This document shows, piece by piece, positions 1 through 10,906 of a stretch of 64,000 bases of DNA (position 1 is the stretch's first letter; each line of letters starts with the position of its first letter). The stretch lies in assembly GCA_029582165.1 (NCBI GenBank), contig CM055872.1, forward strand, positions 4,247,582-4,311,581, given 5' to 3'. Position numbers and translations under genes: made by a program. The notes under the pieces are model-generated. The model was not told where the DNA came from and searched no databases. It was given only the letters and a program-made list of their open reading frames with translations. This DNA comes from Portulaca oleracea (taxonomy: Eukaryota > Streptophyta > Magnoliopsida > Caryophyllales > Portulacaceae).

Positions 1-490
1 CATGTGTTAATATGACAATTAGTAGTGATTAATATCAGTGATAGTGATTCGTTGTTAATATTTGATGCGTTAATATTATTTAGTGATTAAGCATGTGTTA
101 ATGTTAGTGATTAATTGTCTTAGAAAAAAATTGTAATTGTGATGTAGGGTTAAGTTTACGGGTTAGTGTATATTCCGAATAGTTTATATGTAGTTGTGTT
201 AAAAGGATGTTGAGTTTGGATGATTTTGGTTGTTATTTGTAAGTAAGTTGGCGTATATAGTTGGTATGGGTAATTTATTCATAATCCAACTTAATTGTCA
301 ACTTATGTACTCATAACTCCAAATGATGACATAATAGTTATGTCACATCCATTTAATAACTTAGATACTCAACAACCAGTTGATACGTAAGTGAATAGGT
401 TATTTTGTGATGGTAGGTTAGGATAATAATTATGTTAATGTATAGTTATAGTATGTTAGTTGTATACGTCAAAAAAAGAGGTTGAGTTTT
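1..490. other. AT-rich spacer without a recognisable gene
   Basis: The stretch is made of AT-rich sequence with recurring short words such as gtgttaatattag and agtgatta near its start. I see no open frame of coding character, no RNA gene and no terminal repeats. It borders the left arm of the long foldback at 491. Confidence 0.5.
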
Positions 491-1148
491 GGGTCATGTT
501 AGTGTCCAAGGAGAGTGTGTGTTGTAACCTGATAATGTATGGTTGAGAAGGTTAACCAATGCCCCGCATCAACTCTCGTTTATTTGTTTGGTTCCCAAAA
601 AGTAGCCCACTATCAGCAGTGAAATTGAGCGAGGTCTGCAGTGCTTTGGGAGTTAGAAGCGTGTTAGATTCGGTACAATGCAATGTTTCTATTGTGCATC
701 CTGGTGGGTCAACAAGATAAGGCGAATCGAAGGGAAGCTAGTAGTGAAAGTGCAGTACAAATCGTGTTGGACTTTCGTGCATGTAAGATTCATAGGTCCA
801 TCAAAGCATTGAACGACGATGCAAATTCACTGCTTTGATGGACCTGTGAATCTTACATGCAAGAAAGCCCAACACGATTTGTATTAGACCCTTCACTACT
901 AGATTCTTTTTCAGATCCGCCTTATCTTGTTGGCCACCAGGCTGCACAATGGAAACATTGCATTGTACCGAATCTGATACGCTTCTAACTCTCAGAGCAC
1001 TGTAGACCTCGCGCAATTTCACTGCTGACAGTGCGTTAATTTTTGGGAACCAAACTAATAAACGAGAAGTCGGTACGGCTGATGAAAGTCTTTTTCAACC
1101 ATAGATTAACAGTTAAACAACACACTCTCCTTGGACAATAACATGATC
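491..1148. repeat. Long near-perfect inverted repeat (foldback, about 318-bp arms)
   Basis: The left arm (491-808) and right arm (831-1148) are reverse complements with scattered mismatches and small indels, separated by a 22-bp loop. The outer ends match (gtccaaggagagtgtgt on the left, acacactctccttggac on the right), and so do the inner ends (tccatcaaagca and tgctttgatgga). The arms are symmetric around position 819.5. Each arm has some coding character: on the minus strand about 73 codons stay open over 801-1022. Transcription across it would give a long double-stranded RNA of the kind that feeds plant small-RNA pathways. It could also be a foldback transposon or a head-to-head duplicated gene fragment. 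I found no target-site duplication. Confidence 0.85.
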
Positions 1149-1263
1149 CTCTTGCCTCGTGACACGACTTAGTTAACCAACACACGTTAACCCATTTGCG
1201 CATATTCTTGCGGCTTAAATGATTATTATGTTATGTATGTCTTCATTTTGCAGGTGATCTAAA

Positions 1264-2495
1264 ATGGTAGGGAAGGGCAAGGGTCGAGGGTTTCTGGACC
1301 GGGCGAATCGACTTGTGAGTGGTTGGAGGGGGGGTGAGTCTGGGGACCCCCACAGACGCAATGTGACTGCGTCAACTCGCCGTGCTGGTCGTGGTACGGA
1401 TGCAGGTGATGCAGCGGGGGGCAAGCCCGAGGACACGGGGAGTCAGGCAACACGAGATTTCGTTGACCATCTCAACCAGACCATGGATGAGTCTAGCGGC
1501 TCTACAACATCGGAGTCGGGGGACGATGAGAAAGGGGAGCCCGAGATGCAGATGATCCCGACCTCCATCGCCAATTTTATGACTACTGGGCCAGGTTACA
1601 GGCCATCAAGTTTCATGCCAATGAGGGATTCAGCCGGGAAGTTTGCCCTAATTCGACAGGGTGGGCAGGGAAGCAATACGCTCATCGGTGACGGGTCGAT
1701 GAGCGATATCAGAAGAGGAAGCGAAGCGGCGACAACTCCTGGAAGATTGGTGGTAACGTGCCCGGGGGACCTGCAATTCCCTCATTAATACCGAGCTTTG
1801 GAGGTCACATTGCTCAGGTAATATGGGAGGGTCGCGAGCGTTCGCCTCGTGTTGTCCTTGATTGCGTGACGAAGAAGAATGCGTTGAGGGAGTTGTGGTC
1901 AGTACAGGACAAGTTGGATCCCGCATGCCAGGCTGCACTAGGAAGAATCCAAATAACCAATTTGATAGAGTTGATGTACGACCACATCGACACGACGTTG
2001 ATCTCGGCGTTCGTTGAGAGGTGGCAACCCGACACAAACACATTTCACCTTCCCTTTGGTGAAATGACGATCATGTTGCATGATGTGCAACATATATTGG
2101 GTCTTGCAGTTGATGGCTTGATGCCTGAAGGACTTCCTCGGGAAGTCGTTAACCAGTACGTGCCCGTGATTTTTGAAAAAGGAATGGCGGAGCTGAAGGC
2201 TGATAGCATTTATGATAAGGGTGGCATAGCTGACTCCCATTTGAGGTCGATTAGTTTATCGACCAGTTTTCCCATTCCCCATAGGATACGGGCGTGGTTG
2301 TTGAGCATGCTGGGAAACACTATCCTCGTGGACAAATCGAGGGATAGAATTAGGTCGCATCTGTGGCATAGCACTGATGTTATCGTTGATCGCATTGCTT
2401 GGGGTACGGTGACCTTGGCATTGATTACCTTAAGAATAACAACACTTCTAAACAACTTATTTATAATAATATGTTTTAACAAAATTTTAACATAA
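1264..2495 (+). pseudogene. Plant mobile domain (MAIN/MAIL-like) gene, frameshifted and truncated
   Basis: Two overlapping forward frames (1264-1788 and about 1690-2495) read as one protein broken by a frameshift near 1690-1740. The first part is Gly/Ser/Asp-rich and low in complexity. The second carries motifs of the plant mobile domain (PF10536): ERWQPDTNTFHLPFGEMTI, then HDVQHILGLAVDG, SMLGNTILVDKS and a final RIAWGTVTLA. In relatives the domain continues after that point, but here it runs into AT-rich sequence and stops at 2495. The domain is known in nuclear MAIN/MAIL proteins and as a passenger of transposable elements. With one frameshift and a missing C-terminus, I judge this copy a decayed or transposon-borne pseudogene. 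The foldback directly upstream may belong to the same element. Confidence 0.7.
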
Positions 2496-3205
2496 TTAAC
2501 ATAACAATTATAATTAACGACATTGATTACCTTAATAATATTAACATAAATAAATAAATAATAATTTTTACATAAACAATAATATTAACATTTTATAAAA
2601 ATTTAAAACCAAAAATTTTTCCGGAAAAACACAGGTGCCGCGTTTCATACGCATGGCACCCGTGTTTTTCCGGAAAAATTTTTCGTGTTCATTTTATTTT
2701 AGAATTTAAATCTACAAACTAACCTCTTGTTCTTCACTTGAATTACCACCTTCTATTGACATTTTAGGTTAAAATTTCAAAAACAAATCAAAATTTTAGA
2801 GAGAGAATTTGAGAGGAGAGTGAGAGGAGAGTGAGAGGATGTGAGTTAGAGAGAAGGTGGGTTGAAATATATTAAGGGCAAAAACGTCTTTTGGGGGGGC
2901 GACATTAGTAAAAAGAGGGGCGGCGTTAAGCAATACCCTTTTGAAATAATACGTATAAATTACTTTTATGATGACATATATGTAATTTTTGGTAAATTTT
3001 GAGTAAATGATAATTTTTACAAACAATCAATCCAATAGATTGTTCATGTTAGCCTATTAAAAATCAGCCTTTTGGAGCCAATCGGCTAAGTAAATAGGTT
3101 GTTGATCGAAAACCTATTTATCTTAATCGAATATTTCGATAAGCCATTTTTCCCAATTAACCATTCAATAAACGATTTACCAAACAGATTCATAGTATAC
3201 TAGAT
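2496..3205. other. AT-rich spacer, mostly non-coding
   Basis: AT-rich sequence after the truncated plant mobile domain gene. A short phrase (cattgattaccttaa) occurs both at the end of that frame (about 2418) and again near 2520, as if a small duplication or insertion cut the gene. The stretch also holds the hairpin at 2611-2683 and a GA-rich tract (about 2800-2850). No gene is seen. Confidence 0.5.
2611..2683. repeat. 73-bp near-perfect hairpin with GC-rich core
   Basis: Arms of about 30 bp (aaaaatttttccggaaaaa at both ends, GGTGCC pairing with GGCACC inside) enclose a short centre in which gcg also pairs with cgc around tttcata. Each arm is itself a palindrome around CCGG. This could be a cruciform, a terminator-like RNA hairpin or a transposon end. 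Its position just past the broken frame suggests it belongs to the mobile element. Confidence 0.8.
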
Positions 3206-3326
3206 TAGGGATGACAGTGGATCTTGGACCCAACCTAGACCCGATCGGACCCGACCAATTAAAGGAGTGCAGGTCAACTAAAAATTTTGTAGTGCAGTGC
3301 AGCGCACTGCGTGCGACCCATCAAAT

Positions 3327-3360
<34 letters not shown>

Positions 3361-3821
3361 AGACCCTAGCTAGTGTAGTCGTATTCTTAGAGCTGTATAG
3401 TACGATAATCATGAACTTTGTGTTTTTTTTTTGCATTTTTAAGTTGTATAGTTGTATTTTTAGAGTTGATGTCTTGATGACTATTGTAATGTTTATATGT
3501 TGGACTTTACTCGTAGCATCGCACATTGAATCAAATGTTTTTATTGTATTGAACATAGGTGTATTTAAACAGAAAAGTTATAATTATACAAGTGTGCACG
3601 TATAAAATTAAATCGAAATAAATTGATAAAAATATAATAAAAAATACATAGGAGTGTAGTGTTGGACCTGTTAAGGACCCGTTATAGACCCGTGGACTCA
3701 GTGGGTATGAGTCTAAGTTTATAGGACCCACCGAATCTCGGGTCGGATCTGGGTTCAAAAAAAAGTTGGCAAGTGTAGGTCCAGGTCCGACCAGACCAGA
3801 GCCGACCCATTGCCATCCTTG
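3206..3821. mobile_element. Non-autonomous element with Ac/hAT-like ends
   Basis: The left end TAGGGATGACAGTGG and the right end CCATTGCCATCCTTG form imperfect inverted repeats. Inside each end is a degenerate run of gacccgacc-type repeats in opposite orientation. The TAGGGATG start resembles the Ac branch of hAT elements. The expected 8-bp target duplication is not convincing (tactagat versus tacagttg), so the assignment is tentative. A (TA)n run lies at about 3328-3357. No transposase frame is present. Confidence 0.5.
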
Positions 3822-4022
3822 TACAGTTGTACAAATTAAAAAAAAAAAGAACATATAATCAAGAAAAAGACTTGAACCCTTAAAATTGTACGACTTTGTC
3901 AGCCGTATGTGTTGTATGTATTCCAGTCTTGTTTACTCTGCCACTCACTACCCTCTGTTCTGCACCCGTGACGATCTCGGCGGCGCCGGTGGTGGTTCAC
4001 CGGAACCCTAATTTGGTTCGCC

Positions 4023-5861
4023 ATGGTCCGCACGACGGAGGTTGCTCGCATGTCCACCGGTTGTTGCTTTTCCTGGAAATATTCCCATACGAAAACTGTA
4101 ATCTCCACTCTTCCCCCTTTCTAGGTTTTCTTCATGATCTTGATCTTGATCTTGATCTTGATTTTGATTTGATTTTGATTTCTTCTTCTTCCTTTCGAAT
4201 TCCCGCAGCTCAGGGAACAACTGCTGCTTAAGAGTAAAGCAGCTCCCTCTTCGGGTATTAGTCCTAGAAGAACCATCCAGAAGTCGAAACCGCGTATTCG
4301 TCCTCCAATTCCTCCGACAAGGTAAGAATTCGGTACTTAAAGTGGTGTGTAGATTTATTTAGCCCTCAGTTTTGTGATTTTCTGTTTGATTTTGATTTAA
4401 CTTTGCAGGAGTGGGGAGGGGAGGGCAGCAAATGATGATTCTACTTCCCAGTCTCAGGTGCATGTTTGAATTTCCGATTTAATTTGTTTGGTTTCAGGTT
4501 TGATGCTTTGTGCTTGCAAAAATTTGGGTTCAATGCCAAATTTGGATGAGAAATTGATGTTCTAACATAACTGAATGTGGGATAATAGAAAAAAGAGAAA
4601 TATTTTGTTTGAATATTCTGTCAATTTGTTCTATGTCAAAATTCTGACAAAAAATCTATAACAAAACCCATTAGGGTTTGAAGTTGGGGTCTCAATATTG
4701 AAGTTGTGCAGGAAAATGGTGAAGTTAGATTATTTAATCATGGTTGTCAATTGTGATACACTTGGTTTTGATCAATTGATGCTAAACCACGGGTGCGTGA
4801 CGAACCTTGGAAAATGTACACCGAAACTTGAATTAAATATGGTTACATTATGAATCTTTGTGGACAGTATGTGACTAGTTTTGGTGATCTTTCAGCATGA
4901 CGTAGAATCCGCGGCTTCACTCAATGGTGAAAACGCTGCCGAATGTGTTAGTCATGTCGATAATTTGAGCGATGATGTGGATGAGGAGACTCGTGACACC
5001 CATGATAATTCGTGTGAGGATGTTGATAATTCAAGTGATGAGGATGAGGAGACTGATGATGATGATGTGGACGAGGAGACTGATGATGATGATGATGTGG
5101 ATGAGGAGTTGGAGGAGAGCCGGGAGACCCATGATAATTCATGTGATGATGTGGATGAGGAGACCGATGGTGATGATGTGGTGGATAAGGAGGCGGAGGA
5201 GACCGATGATGATTCGCGTGATGATGTGGATGGGGAGATGGAGGAGACACATGATGATGTGGATGAGCAGTCGGAGGAGAGCCTTGAGACCCATGATAAT
5301 TCGTGTGATGATGTGGATGATGAGGCGGAGGAGAGCCATGAGACCCATTATAATTTGTATGATGGTGTAAAAAATGAACGAGTAGCAGCAGTCGATAATG
5401 TACTCCAGAGGAGCGGCCAACAATGCACGAACTCTAGCTTAAATCTCACGGTGACGGCTGACCAAACCCACGAAAATGATACATCCAAGGCTGACTCGGT
5501 AGTAAGTGATGGCCGTGTGTGCGTGGGTGAATACAGAGTGAAGCCACAGAACGCCGAACACCTCAGGACCATTCTTTCCAAACACGGTGACATTGGCGCC
5601 GACTGTTCTCTACAATCAGCTGCCGCACAGTCTTTCTTCATGGAGCTCGTGTGTGAAGCTTTTCGAGAGCTAAACACCACCAACTTGGCAAACATTACAG
5701 AAAACAAGATCCAAAGTCTGAAGGCCTCTCTGAGTGATGCAGAGAAAGAGAAGATACAAGTCGGGTGGCTCAAAACGAGGCTGGATGAGATACTTGAGGC
5801 AAAGCGAGCATCTTCCTTGCTGAAACCGTGTTCTTCCCTCCAACAGCTGAAGACAGAATAG
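4023..5861 (+). CDS. PEARLI-4-like protein with H3-tail-like start and acidic repeats; premature stop
   Basis: Proposed exons are 4023-4097, 4209-4321, 4409-4457 and 4896-5861, all with GT/AG borders and matching phases, for about 400 residues. The start MVRTTEVARMSTG resembles the histone H3 tail (MARTKQTARKSTG), and exon 2 is basic and proline-rich. Next come about 120 residues of Asp/Glu repeats (about 4970-5350), then the conserved domain. EYRVKPQNAEHLRTILSKHG and IQVGWLKTRLDEILEAK are what I recall of the PEARLI-4 family (PF05278), whose molecular role is poorly known; the 'phospholipase-like' label is historical. TAG at 5859-5861 cuts the coiled-coil tail, yet the same frame stays open to TGA at 6084-6086 and ends like the paralogue at 10906. 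Exon 1 is the least certain part. This is either a recent pseudogene or a truncated protein. Confidence 0.65.
4971..5350 (+). repeat. Coding minisatellite: gatgatgtggatgaggag-type acidic repeat
   Basis: Tandem, imperfect repeats of GAT/GAG-rich units with recurring ethanolic phrases such as gagacccatgataattcgtg encode Asp/Glu runs broken by THDNSCDDVDEE phrases. Frame is kept throughout. Such tracts expand and contract, so length is likely polymorphic. The block explains several spurious minus-strand His/Pro-rich frames. Confidence 0.85.
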
Positions 5862-6086
5862 GAGACTAAAATCCAGACACTGAGGGAACAACTCACTGTC
5901 TACGGGCGAGATCTCAGCATCAAAATGAACGAATTCCACGCTCTCTGCCAAAAAGTTGATGTTGCTCTGCAGGATCTTTCTCAAGGGGAGTGTGAGGCCA
6001 GAAAGATAGACTTGAGAATCTTCGAATGCGAGGCTAAGGTACGAAACCTTGCCAAGTTGGAGACGTTAGCGGGTGATTTGGTGTGA

Positions 6087-6939
6087 TTCTTTCTTCCGGG
6101 TGCAACTTATGGCATACGATTTTGTGATGGGAGAGCTCCATCCTTTTATGAGCCAACAGTAAGCGCGACCTTAAAAACATAGGCGCCGTAGTTATCCTTG
6201 GCATTTTGAAGGTTGAAAGCCACTTTTGTGGCTTCATCTTGTGGATCAACATCGATTTTTAGTTGGTGTTGCATGAACTCTGCACATCTTGGTGTTGAGA
6301 TTTCTCCCACACCTTTAAGAGTTGGAGAGAACTTTTTTTGCAACTAGATGTTTGTGTATATAAATAATATAGTCCACCCTAAGTATTGGAATGAGCAGTA
6401 GCTGTTGCTGTTGTGAAGTATTTACCTTGTGTGGTTTGTGGCAGGGGTGAGCATAAAACTGTGTACTTAGATTCAGTTTCAGAACCGATAGAATTCAGTG
6501 CATTTGGATCCGGATCTCATTTAACTGTTTGAAAATGACATGACATTCACTAATCGGAGAGTTTCAATTGAACCACTTAATCACTCCGTCACCAATTGAA
6601 TCACTTGATCAATTATTCAATCACTTTATTGCGTCTATTTCTCTCCTACCTCTTCCTATCTCTACCTTACTCTCTCCCTTTCTCTAGTTAATTGATATCT
6701 CACCATTGTGAGATTTACCCATTCCAACCCAATTCTATTCCTCATTGTCAAATGTGGTCTAAGGTCCTATACTTTAGAGTGATAGAATCAAGTTAAGATT
6801 GATAAGAAAAGGAAAGAAAAAGAAATGTAAGGATAAAATTTGTGGTAGATAAGATAGTGGTAGGATAAAAATATTTTATTACTAAAATTTTGACTTTGGT
6901 TTGACTTTGGTAAGGTAAAGTTAGGTAAGAATAAACTTA
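6087..6939. other. Spacer with a minus-strand coding-like fragment (6146-6343)
   Basis: Downstream of the first PEARLI-4-like gene lies a 65-codon minus-strand frame (6146-6343) that reads like ordinary protein (AEFMQHQLKIDVDPQDEATK and LQNAKDNYGAYVFKV), with no neighbouring exon I can join to it. I do not recognise the family. It may be a gene fragment dropped by a transposon or an exon of a lost gene. The remainder, to 6939, is AT-rich with no gene seen. Confidence 0.35.
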
Positions 6940-7733
6940 GGGTGTGTTTGGCCAAGCTACTGATTCTTCAAAATAACTTTTTAGGAACAGTTTTACAGAA
7001 ACTGTTTCTCCAAAAAGTTTTAGGTGTTTGGTAATGCAGGGTATATAAATATTTTTAAAAAGTATAAACTATGAACTAGTGTTTGACTAATGAATACTTA
7101 TTTTTTACTACTTTAAAATCCAAAAATTGAGTATGAGATTCTTTTTATTTATTCACTTTTAACAATTTATAATACATATTTAATTTCTCTCATTATAATA
7201 TTTAACTTCTATTTTCTAAAAATTTTTTTATTATAATACACATTTAATTTCCTTCTTTATACTATTTAATTTCTTATTTATTTTTAAAATTACTTGGAGT
7301 GGTTTTTCTTCAAAACTTTTATTTAATTTATATGAAACAATTTGATTGAACTCTATCTAAGCAAGAAAATATTATTATCAAGCATCACATATTTTGTACT
7401 AATAAATATGCAAACTTAAAATCAAATAATATAAGAAAATAGGATTTTCCCACAAGAAATTAGAAACATCTTAAAAATAGAAAAATACATATATTTTCTT
7501 TCCTAGGAAAGTTCAAATATATTTGTTGAAAAAAATAACTTTCTTAAATTTCTTTACTAGTTTCCAAGAATCTAGAAGTTAAAAGCTACAAAATGTAGCT
7601 TCAACTTCTAGGGGTTATAGAAGCTAATTTTAACTTCTAAAAAGTTGGGAGCTATTTTAGAAAATTTTTATGTTTGGCTTAATTTCAACCTTTTTCATCA
7701 AAAAGCTCTCAAAAAGCTTGGCCAAACATACAC
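6940..7733. mobile_element. PIF/Harbinger-type non-autonomous element, 794 bp
   Basis: The ends are inverted repeats: GGGTGTGTTTGGCCAAGC on the left, GCTTGGCCAAACATACAC on the right. They are flanked by the 3-bp direct repeat TTA (6937-6939 and 7734-7736), the usual target duplication of PIF/Harbinger (Tourist-like) elements. The inside is AT-rich with subterminal complementary segments (aacttctagg/ttaacttctaa type) and no transposase. Confidence 0.8.
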
Positions 7734-7736
7734 TTA

Positions 7737-8546
7737 ATTTACGACTTACCTTACCACTAAGCTTACTTTAAACATTTTTTTAATAAATTTGACAAATAAT
7801 AAATAAAATATTGTTATGTTATTTATGAATGATATTATAATTATAGAGCTCAATCATACTTGTAAACCCTATTTACGCTATATAATATTATGATATAGAT
7901 AGTAAGTCAGGACAGAAGGTTACGAGGAATAGACGCGCGAACAAGTTGGAAGATGTTAGTCTTGATGATATTGATGTCGAGATAGATCGCAGGGTTGTGA
8001 CAATCGACAATGATATTGACGTGCGAGTCCTCCATGACCTACCCAATTGAAGCTGACCTTTTAAAGTCACGATTGAAAAGAGGTCATTTTGATTGCCGTG
8101 AGTATGCATGCCCTTGTTGTATTATTTATGTTTTAATAGTGTTTGGTTTGCTGTTTTATAATTTTTTTTTGCTGTACTTTATGAAATTTTCAAGTCTTTT
8201 GAATTACAGTAATTGGAAAAAAAAAGTCAAGGCAGATAAGACTTAAAAAGCGAGGTGCAACTCCTAATGCAAATTTAACTTTTCTTGAGGGGTAGATCGG
8301 GTAATGCAATTTTAGCTTAACTTCACCTGTAAAGTTGATGGGGAAAAAGAGGGCGTTGATGAATTTCCATAAATGAAGCCCTCTGTTTTCAGAGTACAAA
8401 CCTGCAGCAGCTCAGACATTCACCATTTTCGCATGTCTTCCCCCTCTCTTTCTGGGTATTCTATTAGCTCCATTTTCAACTTCAAAATCCCAACGTTGGT
8501 TTTGAATTCACCTTGACCATCAACAACAACAACAACAACAACAAGA
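7737..8546. other. Spacer and probable 5' leader of the second PEARLI-4-like gene
   Basis: About 7900-8050 contains a forward, coding-like stretch (SKSGQKVTRNRRANKLEDV and following acidic residues) that ends in stops and joins nothing I recognise, so it may be a gene fragment. From about 8400 the sequence looks like a 5' leader: pyrimidine-rich, then a (CAA)n run at 8521-8543 right before the proposed start codon. Confidence 0.35.
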
Positions 8547-10906
8547 ATGGTGACAACAAGGCGAAGAAGTAATGGCGGAAAGATAGAAAGCGAGGAAAGA
8601 AGAAGAAGACGAAGGAAATTGACAAAAATGTGTGTCCTCCTTCACCCAGCAGTAAGAAGCTGACGAAGAGTGTCACTCTAAATGAGGATCGACAACACAA
8701 CAACAACAACAATGGCGGGTTTTCTGCTTTGGCTTCTCCTTCTGTTCAACTTACACAACCTTCTTCCATGCCCAAAACTCCCTCAAAGGTCTAATCCTTT
8801 TCCAATTTCTCCTCCTATTTTGTGGTTTCTGGGTGTGTTTTCCCTGTTTTTAGCTCTATTCAGATGAACAATGCCCAGATTGGAGCTTAAATCAAACACC
8901 CATTTCTGAATTTTGTGACTTGACTTGTGTTGGTGGGTTATGTGATTTCCCAAAAAAATGCTCCTTTTTTGAGTTTTTTCCTCTTTGGGGATTGGGTTTC
9001 TAATCATTGTTTTTTTTAGGATAAAAATGACAAGAAACCCAGGAACCATTTCAATGAATTATCAAATTTATGGGTAAAATGAATTTACCCATTTTTACCT
9101 AAATTTATCAAAATTTACTCAAAATTATCAAAGTTAAAAAACAAAAGAAAATTTAACTTTTACCATATGTGTGCATTTGTGTTGTTATAATGGGTTATTG
9201 TTTGACACAGTTCAGATTTTGATTTAGGACGTTCCTCAACGTCAATGATCTCATGATGAGTAAGAAAAAGTGTCAAAAAATCTCTTGCCTCCAAAGCACA
9301 AAACTGACTACTTATTTCTGTAGCTTAGAGTGATTCACCAAACAGGCTTCCTTGCATCCAAACATACCCTATGTCCAAAAATTCCTTCTAATGACTAATG
9401 TTATATTGTGAGCATGGTACATCTTTTCCTGGTTCTCATAATTTAATAGGCATAGACATTGATACGCGACACATATACGATGTGACAATATCTTGTGAGC
9501 ATGGTACATCTCGTCCTTGTTCTCATCATCTAAGAAGTGTAGACACTAATACGTGACACATATATTATGTGATACTAACACACGAACACGGGAACTTTAA
9601 AAGTTTTTGGATAAGATACGTGTATTGGACTTGCAATATGGGAACATATTTCTTCTACTTTTGATGTGTTTACGACTTATTTTATATATGTTTTTGGCAC
9701 CAGAGAGGATTGAGTTAGGACGAAGACAACGTCAAATTTTTCTTAGTGCCTGCATTCTACTAATACCAATAGCAAAATCCTATTTCTTTATGCCGTCTCT
9801 ATGTTGGCATGTCTTTGAGAGTGTCTAAAGAGTGTCCAAGATTGTTGGCGTCTCATACGGTGAAGTGTCTGTTTCTTAGCTCGTCATGAAACTTTTTAGT
9901 ACAAGTGAGGCTCAGATAGCTGTGCACGCGTATATGTATGCCTAGCTAAGACTTTTTGTATCTGGATCTCCCTAAACACGCCTAAGCAGGTCCGACACTG
10001 AGAGCTGTTGTTGCATATACCGAACACATAACACCACTCTGTATGTTGCAGTCAATACAAGGAGTAGGGAACACCTCCAGTGATTTTCTAGGCTGGACAA
10101 AGTCGACCCAACAACACACATACCATAGAACAAGTAAGGCAAGAAGGGCTGAGACAATCGGATCACCTCTCCAGCAAAACAACATCGTCACCCACCAACT
10201 GATGCAAGACGTCGTACCCCAAAATGTTTCCCCAACGATGAGCCGACAGTACTCATCCACAACCCTGAAAATCACCGAGATGATACAGCAGATGGACGAG
10301 GATGATCCATCCGAAGTCAGCTCAGAGCCTTCCCTGGTGACTGTGAACGGATACCGAGTAAACCCTGACAATGCCGAGCTCCTCAGGACGATCCTTGCCA
10401 AGCATGGGGACATTGGTGCTGAATGCTCCCTTGGGTCAACCCGTTTTCGCTCAGTTTTTATGGACTGCCTCTGTGAATTGATCCGAAGACTCCAAAAACT
10501 GACAGGGAAACACATTCTCAGCATCTCAATGTGCGAGATTGAGGACATCAGGGCGTCTGTGAGCGAGATGGCGCGACAGTGCATCGAAGTTGGGTGGTTG
10601 CAGAAGCGTGTTGATGACATCATAGAGGCCAAACAAGCCATCCCTAGGCTCAGGACGTATGCCAACGTCAAGGCCGAGTGTGAAAGCAATGCCAAAGTGC
10701 TCAAGGAGCGAATCCAGGTTAACATCGCAGAGACCATCAAAAAAATGGCAGAGATTCAGGCTCTCAGGACGGAGATTGATGCTGACATGCAGGGGGTTAA
10801 TGAAGAGGAGGCGAAGATCAAGACAATGCGGGCGAACATCTCTGAAGATAAGGCTAAGTTAAGACCTATCATCAAGCTTGGGACACTGGGAGATGGTTTG
10901 GTTTGA
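8547..10906 (+). CDS. Second PEARLI-4-like gene; exon 1 tentative and frameshifted
   Basis: The firm part is 10052-10906, after the acceptor at 10050-10051 (tgttgcag), which gives about 284 residues. It carries the domain seen in the gene at 4023 (GYRVNPDNAELLRTILAKHG, then IEVGWLQKRVDDIIEAKQA), followed by a long charged coiled coil (about 70 residues) ending GTLGDGLV. A plausible exon 1 is 8547-8788 (start MVTTRRSNGGKIESE, donor AAG|GTCTAA). It joins in phase, but it needs a one-base correction in the A/G-rich run near 8595-8610, after which a Lys-rich, Ser/Pro-rich, Asn-rich segment is open. Unlike its neighbour it has no acidic block, and its coiled coil is full length. Function is unknown beyond the family. 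The C-terminal exon is well supported; exon 1 is inference. Confidence 0.6.
9405..9575. repeat. Two-copy tandem repeat, about 86-bp period
   Basis: The phrase tgtgagcatggtacatct and what follows (ttctcat, tagaca, acacatata) occurs twice, starting near 9408 and 9493, with moderate divergence. It lies in the proposed intron of the second PEARLI-4-like gene and has no coding character. Confidence 0.6.

Noticed and set aside
4948..5423. Minus- and plus-strand frames rich in His/Pro or Met/Arg
   Set aside because: They are shadows of the GAT/GAG repeat that encodes the acidic block on the plus strand.
9607..9828. Forward frame with hydrophobic residues
   Set aside because: Lies in a proposed intron, no conserved motif, no splice logic to join neighbours.
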